From an uncultured Siphonobacter sp. (GTDB lineage Bacteria > Bacteroidota > Bacteroidia > Cytophagales > Spirosomataceae), in assembly GCA_913774715.1 (NCBI GenBank), contig CAJYHS010000169.1, forward strand, positions 1 through 32,684: a stretch of 32,684 nt of DNA. The letters are read 5' to 3'. Positions 25,988-32,684 of the stretch are shown here, one piece after another (the first letter of the stretch is position 1; every line of letters starts with the position of its first letter). Below the pieces are notes generated by a model. The model was not told where the DNA came from. It did not search any database and saw only the letters and a program-made list of their open reading frames with translations. The position numbers were made by a program, and so were the translations under genes.

Positions 25988-26517
25988 GGTACCTAGTAAG
26001 GCATGAAAATAATTATTAGTCTTCCTAGTTAACCATTTCAACAAAAACGCCATAAATATAAAGGATGAAAACCGTTCTTGTATTTATGGCGTTTTTATGG
26101 AATTCAGGTAGTAATGCATTCGCGAAAGCGTTTTAATTTAGTATTTATAAACAATGGTGTTTAGGTAGGGAGGACTATAGTTAGGTATTAGTAATCAATA
26201 ATTAACACTTAAAAATGTCACTTTAACCGAAGAATGAAGTATTTCATCTAAATACTATTACGCAAAAATATTTACCGCATATCTTTAGCCATTGATCGCA
26301 GAATTTAGATAAATGGTCTTATCCTTCCGGTAGGTATTATTGATAGTTGAGAGAATTTTAGCTTACTTGTTGGGGATCATTTACGTATATAATACTTAAA
26401 GAGAATGCCTGTGAAGCTGGTTATGGTTTAACCTCCCTTCATTAACGGAACAAGGTAAGTATAAATGATCTCTACATTCCGCCAATATGTATATCAGCGT
26501 AAGCCGAGTTTTGATTT
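25988..26517. other. long intergenic region before the PAS hybrid kinase
   Basis: This 530-bp gap holds the terminator at 26043-26096 and then about 420 bp of A/T-rich DNA. TATCTTTA near 26280 is a partial -7 match, but it is far from the next start. No reading frame, repeat family or RNA gene was recognised. Its length leaves room for a small RNA or a long leader. Confidence 0.4.
26043..26096. terminator. bidirectional terminator after the phosphodiesterase gene
   Basis: A perfect 16-bp stem pairs 26043-26058 (AAAAACGCCATAAATA) with 26081-26096, around a 22-base loop, and ends in TTTTT on either strand. Confidence 0.85.
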
Positions 26518-29500
26518 ATGAATTATTTAAAAGAACAACTCCTTCAACTGACGGATACCGATGAACGGATCCTTGAGTTTCTTCAGGAATCGGGACTCTG
26601 GTCATGGGATTTACTTGATAAAAATGAACCCTGGTTAGGACCGGCATTCTGGACCGGATTAGGGTATAGTCCAGAAGATTTTGATAATACCAATCAGTGG
26701 ATGCAATACGTTCATCCGCAGGATTTAGATATTACCAAGCATAAAATCCAGGAGTATCTCCAAAATTCACAGGAATCATTCCTTCATACCATCCGCTTTT
26801 TTCGTAAAAATGGTTCCCTAGTCTGGATCAGAGTCAAAGGAATTACCACCTGGGATACCAAAGGATTGCCGATTCGCATGCTGGTGTCTTACGTGGATAT
26901 TACCCGCGAGAAAGAAAGTGAATTAAAAGCGGGTCAGGATGCTCTCCTTTACAATTATATAGCTGCCAGTAAAAGCATTTACATCGTGAAAATTAGCCCG
27001 CAAGGGACTTACACCTTCGCGAATCCGTATTTTCTCGATGAAATTGGTATCCCTGAACATTCGCTGGTAGGTTCTTCAGCAGGAAATTATATCGTTGATG
27101 AAGACCATAAAGCAGGAGAGCAACTGTTAAGAAATTGTTTAAGTAATCCGCAGGTACCTTATCAGATTACCCTTCGCCGAAGAGTGGCCAGTGGATCTAT
27201 TAAGACCATTGAATGGACGATGATAGGGCTAACGGATCACAATGGCGAAGTTTCTGAAGTATTGGCTCTGGGACAGGATATTACCCAGACTCTTCAGGTA
27301 GAAAGAGACCTAGAAGCATTGATTGCCAATATGACGGATGTTCTGTTTACGCTTGATGAAAATGCCGTTTTTACGTATATGTCGCCAAGCTGGACTACAC
27401 AATACGGCTACGAACTTTCGGAAACCATCGGTCGGTCCATTACCGATTTTGTCCATCCTGATGATTTACTAAAATGCTTCCAGGCTTTAAAAGAAACGTT
27501 TGAAACGAAAAATCCTCCGGCCGCAGTAGAACATCGGCTCTTTCACAAAGCGGGATATTGGTGCTGGGTGTCTACGGAAGCACGAATTAATAATGAAAAT
27601 GGCGAAGTGATTTTAACCAGCCATGATATCTCTGAGCGTAAAAAAACAGAAGGCGAGCTTAATTATACCAAAAAATTACTGGAGCAAACCTCGGAAATGG
27701 CCTGCGTTGGTGGTTGGGAGTATGATCCCAGAAATCAGTATGCGTATTGGTCTAAAGTAACCTTTGAAATTCACGAAGTCGAAGAACACAATCCAGTTAA
27801 CTTGCATAAAGCTCTGGACTACTATGAAGATACCTATAGTCGGAATAACATTATTGAAGCACTCGAGTTAGCCCAGACTGAGGGTACCCCCTGGGACATG
27901 GAAGTGCAGATCGTTACAGCCAAGGGAACTCATAAGTGGGTAAGAACGCTTGGAAATTCTGAATTTGTAGATGGGGTTTGTGTGCGGGTGTACGGAACGT
28001 TCCAAGACATTACGCAACAGAAACTGGACGGAGAAGAAACGCTAAAAGCTCGTCTGCTAGCAGAATCGGCCAGTAAGGCAAAATCGGAGTTTTTGGCTAA
28101 CATGAGTCACGAAATTCGAACGCCCCTGAACGGAGTAATTGGGTTTACGGAGTTACTAACCAAAACCAAACTCGATGAATCCCAGCGGCAGTATACGGAT
28201 TTAGTATTTCAGTCGGCTCAATCTTTGCTGGATATTATTAATGATATCCTTGATTTTTCTAAAATAGAAGCAGGAAAGCTGGATTTATCCGAAGAAAAAA
28301 CGGACTTGCTGGAGCTGGTGAATCAGGTGGCAGATATGATTACGCCACAGGCCGATAAAAAACAGATTGAGTTACTGCTAAAAGTAAGTCCGGACCTGCC
28401 ACGCTATGTCTGGACCGACGCGGTTCGAATGCGGCAAATTTTGGTAAACTTGCTTAGTAATGCAGTGAAGTTTACGCAGGTAGGTGAGATCGAATTGTCC
28501 ATAGAACGGATTTCAACGCATCAAAACAGAACATCGTTACGCTTTGCTGTTCGGGATACCGGAATCGGGATTTTACCTAAGAATCAGCAGAAAATCTTTG
28601 AAGCCTTTGTACAGGAAGACATTTCTACGACAAAGAAGTTTGGAGGAACCGGCCTTGGACTGACCATTACCAATAAGTTACTGGCCCTGATGGAAAGCGT
28701 ACTTCAGCTAAAAAGCGAGTTTGGAAAGGGGAGTACGTTCTGGTTCGATGTTAACCTGGAGTATCAGGAAGAAGTAGTCGAAAATAATGCAGTATTAGGC
28801 AATATCAGGTCTGCGTTGGTAGTAGACGACAATGCCACCAATCGACGGATTTTGGAAGATATGTTGGCTTTAAAGGAGATAACCACTCACGCAGCTGCCA
28901 GCGGATTTGAGGCCATGAAATTGCTTTCGGAGGGAAAAAGTTATGATGTGATTCTCATGGACTATTATATGCCTTCGATGGACGGTATTGAAACCATACG
29001 AAACATTCGAAAGCAGGATTTTCCACAGCCCATTATTCTCCTGTATACTTCGTCGGAAGACACGCATATTCAGAAGGCTTGTGAAGAGCTGAAAGTAATG
29101 CACCGATTGATTAAACCAGTGAAAATTAATCAGCTATTTCAGGCGTTGGAACAGATTCATCAGGAAGCTCCCCAAACTCGGATAAAATCAGAAATAGTGA
29201 TACCAGAACAGTGTTTGGAGGCAGACGAGATTAACATTCTCGTGGTAGAGGACAATCCGATTAATATGCTGTTAGCCAAGAAGATGCTTAAGCTGATTCT
29301 ACCCACAAGCAATATCCAGGAAGCAAAAAACGGAAAAGAGGCTGTCGTGGCTTTTGATCAGCTGCCTCCACATTTGATTCTGATGGATATCCAGATGCCA
29401 GAAATGAACGGTTATGAAGCAACGCAGGCCATCCGGAACGCTGCAAATGGTAAAAAAGTACCCATCCTTGCTCTGACTGCTGGAACGCTACCCGGAGAAC

Positions 29501-29604
29501 GTGAACGCTGCTTAGCTGCCGGTATGGATGATTACTTAACGAAACCCATTCTGAAGGCTACCTTGACACAAGCTCTGCACCGATGGCTAATTGAAAGTAA
29601 ATAG
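26518..29604 (+). CDS. cytoplasmic PAS hybrid histidine kinase with two receivers
   Basis: This 1028-residue protein has four PAS domains in a row at about 15-135, 140-265, 266-385 and 395-510; the first opens WSWDLLDKNEPWLGPAFW and the third ILNM-type ALIANMTDVLFTLDENAVF. HisKA follows with H531 in SHEIRTP, then HATPase_c (DTGIGIL, GTGLGLTI) and two receivers with D815 (MDYYMPSMDG) and D957 (MDIQMPEMNG). There is no membrane span or signal peptide, so it senses an internal cue such as redox or a ligand. No DNA-binding or HPt domain is present. A perfect 21-bp terminator follows. Confidence 0.9.
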   Translation: MNYLKEQLLQLTDTDERILEFLQESGLWSWDLLDKNEPWLGPAFWTGLGYSPEDFDNTNQWMQYVHPQDLDITKHKIQEYLQNSQESFLHTIRFFRKNGSLVWIRVKGITTWDTKGLPIRMLVSYVDITREKESELKAGQDALLYNYIAASKSIYIVKISPQGTYTFANPYFLDEIGIPEHSLVGSSAGNYIVDEDHKAGEQLLRNCLSNPQVPYQITLRRRVASGSIKTIEWTMIGLTDHNGEVSEVLALGQDITQTLQVERDLEALIANMTDVLFTLDENAVFTYMSPSWTTQYGYELSETIGRSITDFVHPDDLLKCFQALKETFETKNPPAAVEHRLFHKAGYWCWVSTEARINNENGEVILTSHDISERKKTEGELNYTKKLLEQTSEMACVGGWEYDPRNQYAYWSKVTFEIHEVEEHNPVNLHKALDYYEDTYSRNNIIEALELAQTEGTPWDMEVQIVTAKGTHKWVRTLGNSEFVDGVCVRVYGTFQDITQQKLDGEETLKARLLAESASKAKSEFLANMSHEIRTPLNGVIGFTELLTKTKLDESQRQYTDLVFQSAQSLLDIINDILDFSKIEAGKLDLSEEKTDLLELVNQVADMITPQADKKQIELLLKVSPDLPRYVWTDAVRMRQILVNLLSNAVKFTQVGEIELSIERISTHQNRTSLRFAVRDTGIGILPKNQQKIFEAFVQEDISTTKKFGGTGLGLTITNKLLALMESVLQLKSEFGKGSTFWFDVNLEYQEEVVENNAVLGNIRSALVVDDNATNRRILEDMLALKEITTHAAASGFEAMKLLSEGKSYDVILMDYYMPSMDGIETIRNIRKQDFPQPIILLYTSSEDTHIQKACEELKVMHRLIKPVKINQLFQALEQIHQEAPQTRIKSEIVIPEQCLEADEINILVVEDNPINMLLAKKMLKLILPTSNIQEAKNGKEAVVAFDQLPPHLILMDIQMPEMNGYEATQAIRNAANGKKVPILALTAGTLPGERERCLAAGMDDYLTKPILKATLTQALHRWLIESK

Positions 29605-29616
29605 CTTAATGATACT

Positions 29617-29662
29617 AAAAGAAGAGAGCCTGCGATTGAATAATCGCAGGCTCTCTTCTTTT
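29617..29662. terminator. bidirectional terminator, 21-bp perfect stem
   Basis: Positions 29617-29637 and 29642-29662 are perfectly complementary around a four-base loop (GAAT), with A-rich and T-rich flanks. It lies between the convergent PAS kinase and YihY genes and can serve both. Confidence 0.9.
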
Positions 29663-29673
29663 TATGTTGAGCC

Positions 29674-30639
29674 TTAGGCGTTCTTGTCTACGTTTTCAAC
29701 GTGCTGGTTGGCCTGTTGTACTGACTTTTTCCCTACCTCTACTTCCACCTCTTTAATGGTAACTGCATAGTCATTAGGATGAATAGCAGAGCCATATTTA
29801 ACAGCATATGCCTTCGTAAACTCAGCACCAAAATAAAGTATCATTGAAGAATAGTATGCCCATAATAATAGGACTACCAGCGAGCCCGCTGTACCGTAAG
29901 TACCGCCTACATTACTCTGATTGATATAAAATGAGATCGCAAACTTCCCGATCATGAACAGAACAGCCGTAACCATAGCCCCGGAACGAACGTCTTTCCA
30001 TTTGATCTTTGCATCAGGTAAAACTTTGAATATAACTCCGAAAATCAGCGAGATTACAGTAAACGTAATAAGCTGGTTAACTACGTAGAAGACTACAATG
30101 GTAACATCCGGAAAACGAGCCTGAAGGCGGTCACTAACCCCATCAATAACGGAAGTAACGGCTAGTGAAACGAGTAATACGAAAGCTAAACTAATAATGA
30201 CAGAGAAGGATAAAAAACGATTCTGGATAAGTTTAAGCCAGCCTTTTTTAGGTTTAGCTCTAAGTCCCCAGATCGTATTAATCGAATCCTGAATTTCTGC
30301 AAATACGCTCGTCGCACCGACAATTAAGGTTCCAATCCCCACAACAGCGGCGATAGTTGTTTTACCGCTAACCGCTGCTTTCTTGATGATATCCTGCAAT
30401 TGTAAAGCGGTTTCCTTTCCTACAAAACCATTTAGTTGTTGATAAATTTCGCCTTCAACAGCTTCGCGACCCAGAAAAATGCTGCAAAGTGAAATGATAA
30501 CAATCATCAGCGGGCCCATTGAGAAGACCGTGTAATAAGCAAGAGAAGCTCCTAATTTAGTGACCTTGTCATCCGAGAAGCCCGAGAAGGAGTTTTTAAG
30601 CACCTCCCAAATCCCTTTCAGTGAAAGTTTCTTTTCCAT
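29674..30639 (-). CDS. YihY/BrkB family inner-membrane protein
   Basis: This protein has about six membrane spans and fits the YihY/BrkB family of conserved inner-membrane proteins, whose function is poorly defined. Family features are LGASLAYYTVFSMGPLMIVIISL near the start, FVGKETALQLQDII, SINTIWGLRAKPKKGW, and the late NVGGTYGTAGSLVVLLLWAYYSSMILYFGAEFTKAY. The C-terminus is a soluble tail with an acidic helix. I prefer the ATG at 30639 (MEKKLSLKGIW); an ATG at 30693 in the same frame adds 18 residues that are not typical of the family. It stands alone between a terminator and a 105-bp gap before the broken MFS gene. Confidence 0.85.
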   Translation of the reverse strand: MEKKLSLKGIWEVLKNSFSGFSDDKVTKLGASLAYYTVFSMGPLMIVIISLCSIFLGREAVEGEIYQQLNGFVGKETALQLQDIIKKAAVSGKTTIAAVVGIGTLIVGATSVFAEIQDSINTIWGLRAKPKKGWLKLIQNRFLSFSVIISLAFVLLVSLAVTSVIDGVSDRLQARFPDVTIVVFYVVNQLITFTVISLIFGVIFKVLPDAKIKWKDVRSGAMVTAVLFMIGKFAISFYINQSNVGGTYGTAGSLVVLLLWAYYSSMILYFGAEFTKAYAVKYGSAIHPNDYAVTIKEVEVEVGKKSVQQANQHVENVDKNA

Positions 30640-30730
30640 ATATCGTTTGAGTAGAAAGTAGACGTGAATTGAGACAGGGATAAAAAATAACATTCCACCC
30701 TTCGACCTCCACTCAGGAAAATAGAATAGT

Positions 30731-30747
30731 AAGCAATGAGATTGCTT
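30731..30747 (-). terminator. weak hairpin after the broken MFS gene
   Basis: AAGCAAT and ATTGCTT form a 7-bp stem around GAG. On the minus strand a moderately T-rich stretch follows. It may end transcription of the MFS pseudogene. Confidence 0.35.
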
Positions 30748-30798
30748 TAAGTGACTGAAAATTAGAGCTTACCAGATAAGGGTCATTTTGTCCGGGCA

Positions 30799-32161
30799 CT
30801 ATTCATAATTTGTAGCAAGCATATGATAGGATTTAGATCGCATAGCTAACAGAGTGATTAGTAGACCAATAATTCCAGTAATCGTGAAGATGAGGGCCAT
30901 GCCCCGATCAGCTCCTGACCCAAACCAGGGACCCAGCCATTCTACCCCTTTACCAGTAGTCATATACGGAATAAAGAAGTATTGAGCAATTGGACCAATC
31001 AGTAAAGCGGTAATAGGGGAGGCCGCCTGTTCGACACTTTGAGTAAACCCAAAGACTCGTCCCTGCTTTTGAGCGGGAATTACTTTCTGGACAATGGTTT
31101 GCTCGGCTGCTTCAATAACGGGAATCAGGCACATATAAATGAAAAGTCCAGTGCTAAGTAAGGCCACCGAAGCGTGCAGGGTAAAAACGCAGCAAATGAC
31201 CCACATACTGATATTCGTTAAAAATAAGGTTCGTAAAGGATTAGATCCCAGTCCTTTACGAGTTACGAAAAGCCCGCCAATGATAAATCCTAAACTCAAG
31301 AATCCCCATAAAATTCCCCAAACTTGTACAGAAACCAGCGATAACCCATACGGATCCATCAAAGCCATAAAGACACCCCCCAAAAAAGTTATTAAAGCAG
31401 TTAAAAAAGATTAGTCCGAACAAGCCGGGAATAGCCTTAATAATGTGAATGGTTTTTCGAATATCAAAACTTGCAGGGTATTCTTCGCTATGTTGAACAT
31501 TTTCTTCAGGAATACTTCTAAACATTAGATGAATAATAACCAGTAGAGTAGATCCTAAGGCCAAAACCAGCATCCAGAACATCCCTAGATAGCCAATGGC
31601 CAGACCACTAAAGATCGACGAAGCCAGGAAGGAAATGCCGTTAGCCGTTCCCACTAAACCATTGGCTTTATCCCGCTCATCTTCAGTAACTAAGATACTT
31701 ACTAGGGTGGAAAGTGTAATAGATCGCAAATTTCCTGCGATGGCCCCCACAAGAGCCAGCAGAACAAAAAGCCATAAGGCAGGACTTTGAACATTTTTGA
31801 AGGTGGATAGAGGAGTAACTATGAATAAAACGAAAGCAGCCGTGTAAAGCAAAAGCGAGCAAATACTCGAAAAAAGCATAGCCTTTTTCTTGGAATAGCG
31901 ATCAGCAATGGTACCCAGAAAAAAGCCCGTTAAAGCCACCGTACCCGAGTATACGCCAGCCATGAGTGAAGTTGTCAATACAGATTTGGTCTCTAGATAT
32001 ACCCAGAAAGTCAGAGAAAACCAAACGAAATTATTGACTAGGGAAGCCGCTAATGAGTTAACGACAATTTCATAAAAAAGTCGATAAGTTTTCTGCTGAT
32101 GAATGGAATTCATAACTAAACGCAGTTCGTTGTCAAAAACAATTTTGAGTGCTTTTATCAA
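30799..32161 (-). pseudogene. MFS exporter split by a frameshift
   Basis: Two overlapping minus-strand frames make one major facilitator superfamily protein. The N-terminal part (from 32161) runs through FWVYLETKSVLTTSLMAGVYSG and FFLGTIADRYSKKKAM, the family's loop motif, to FGLIFFNCFNNF. It then reads nonsense (GGCLYGFDGSVWV) to 31256. The C-terminal part continues correctly from GGVFMALMDPYGLS to the stop at 30799. The frame changes by +1 in a run of six T and six G (minus strand; about 31375-31386). Removing one base would give a protein of about 453 residues, similar to MFS_3 multidrug or enterobactin-type exporters. Either a sequencing slip, a real mutation or phase variation could explain it. 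Confidence 0.85.
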
Positions 32162-32407
32162 ATAGTTATTAATACTGAATTTGCGAAAACTATATACTTG
32201 GTAGGAATTGCCCGGAAACGGGAAGTCTTCGGGTAATATTTCCCCTTATCTAAGCATTTTACAACTCCTAAAGTTTAATTATTCACTCTATATTTCTTTC
32301 ATATACAAATAGTTAACTCCTGTATGGATAAATTAGCTGGCACGGTTTTATCAATTATAAAGATAAGTTAATTGTATGCAAACAAATACTTATTAAACAC
32401 GACTCCT

Positions 32408-32542
32408 ATGAATTTTATTAAAGTGGATACCGATACGAACGGTAAAGATATTGAAGTTTACTATCAGGATTTAGGTTCAGGAAAACCCGTTGTGTTGATT
32501 CATGGATGGCCTTTGAGTAGTTCCATGTGGGATTATCAGTTG
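32408..32542 (+). CDS. alpha/beta hydrolase, first 45 codons only
   Basis: The start is placed at 32408 (MNFIKVDTDTNGKDIEV) rather than the in-frame ATG at 32372, because family members begin there. YYQDLGSGKPVVLIHGWPLSS carries the HGW oxyanion-hole motif of the haloperoxidase-like alpha/beta hydrolases, followed by MWDYQL. After residue 45 the sequence no longer resembles the family and becomes GC-rich. The nucleophile, acid and His are missing. The upstream gap 32162-32407 shows no clear promoter. The gene is probably whole in the real genome and cut here by a chimeric join. Confidence 0.75.
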
Positions 32543-32546
32543 GCCC
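32541..32546. other. chimeric junction
   Basis: The plus-strand hydrolase and the minus-strand EgtD-like gene both break at this point, and base composition changes sharply. No insertion-sequence end or attachment repeat is visible. An assembly or library chimera is the simplest explanation. Confidence 0.7.
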
Positions 32547-32611
32547 ACGTCGGCGCGGAATTGCGGATCGGCGAGACTCATCTGGCCGTCCTCGACTTCG
32601 GGTTTCAGCAT
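32543..32611 (-). CDS. egtD: foreign fragment: start of EgtD-like histidine methyltransferase
   Basis: On the minus strand, ATG at 32611 begins MLKPEVEDGQMSLADP and continues QFRADVG to the join. The FRADV motif near the N-terminus and the position four bases after an EgtB-like stop fit EgtD, which trimethylates histidine in ergothioneine synthesis. Only 23 codons remain, so the assignment leans on the neighbour. Base composition is much richer in G and C than the rest of the window. Confidence 0.45.
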
Positions 32612-32615
32612 CGCG

Positions 32616-32684
32616 TCAGAGGTCCTTTGCCAGTCGCACGCCGGTGAATTGCCAGCGCTGATGCGGGTAGAAGAAGTTGCGGTA
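32616..32684 (-). CDS. egtB: foreign fragment: C-terminus of EgtB-like sulfoxide synthase
   Basis: Read from the right edge on the minus strand, 22 codons and a TGA give YRNFFYPHQRWQFTGVRLAK plus DL. RNFFxPxxRWQFxGxRLA is the typical end of EgtB, the iron enzyme that joins cysteine to trimethylhistidine. Four bases separate it from the EgtD-like start, which matches egtBD operons of GC-rich proteobacteria. It does not fit the Bacteroidota content of the window. Confidence 0.6.
   Translation of the reverse strand, partial: YRNFFYPHQRWQFTGVRLAKDL

Noticed and set aside
31139-31414. Plus-strand reading frame across the MFS gene
   Set aside because: It lies antisense to clear membrane-protein coding sequence and has no family features.
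31256-32161. Programmed ribosomal frameshifting in the MFS gene
   Set aside because: The change needed is +1 within homopolymer runs; no stimulatory structure or known example of this type was recognised, so mutation or sequencing slip is simpler.
32372-32647. A 91-residue complete protein at the right end
   Set aside because: After residue 57 of that frame the sequence is antisense to egtB-egtD codons; it is a by-product of the join.
32541-32684. Recent horizontal transfer of ergothioneine genes
   Set aside because: Both flanking genes are broken at one point with no mobile element or repeat at the join, which fits an artefact better.

Overview
The window looks like Bacteroidota DNA, probably a Cytophagales or Spirosomataceae-type bacterium. 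The supports are hybrid two-component sensors with reg_prop propellers, DUF4384 and LamG_3 type secreted proteins, short one-base (TAATG) and four-base (ATGA) gene overlaps, few clear Shine-Dalgarno sites and moderate GC. The last ~140 bases are an exception: they are GC-rich and read as an unrelated egtB-egtD junction, so the right end is probably chimeric.

Positions 1-4175 resemble a plasmid maintenance module. A parA-parB operon on the minus strand is flanked by seven copies of one 22-bp direct repeat, five beyond parB and two upstream of parA. There is a 12-bp inverted repeat just upstream of parA and a terminator after parB. A possible minus-strand start of a gene, perhaps rep, is cut by the left edge. 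An SRAP-family protein that appears to have lost all three catalytic residues and a small unknown protein follow.

Positions 4568-14911 hold eleven tightly packed plus-strand genes. They encode a LamG lipoprotein, a small membrane protein, two exported caspase-like proteins, four exported unknown proteins, an exported papain-like protease with a DUF4384 domain, a second DUF4384 protein and a membrane zinc-ribbon protein. Facing it across a shared terminator is a minus-strand operon of sigma factor, anti-sigma factor with C-terminal helical repeats, and a second papain paralogue (14990-17290). Together they suggest an envelope cysteine-protease system with a dedicated sigma switch. This is the strongest candidate for an undescribed system here; the regulatory link is inference.

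Positions 17551-29604 are signalling genes: a DisA_N/DAC-like protein with an altered RHR motif, then three histidine kinases (a propeller hybrid with two receivers, a soluble GAF kinase, and a four-PAS hybrid with two receivers). A secreted glycerophosphodiester phosphodiesterase lies between the second and third. No stand-alone response regulator or HPt gene is visible.

Positions 29674-32684 hold a YihY/BrkB membrane protein, a frameshifted MFS exporter, the first 45 codons of an alpha/beta hydrolase, and the GC-rich foreign end. No tRNA, rRNA, insertion sequence or CRISPR array was recognised.
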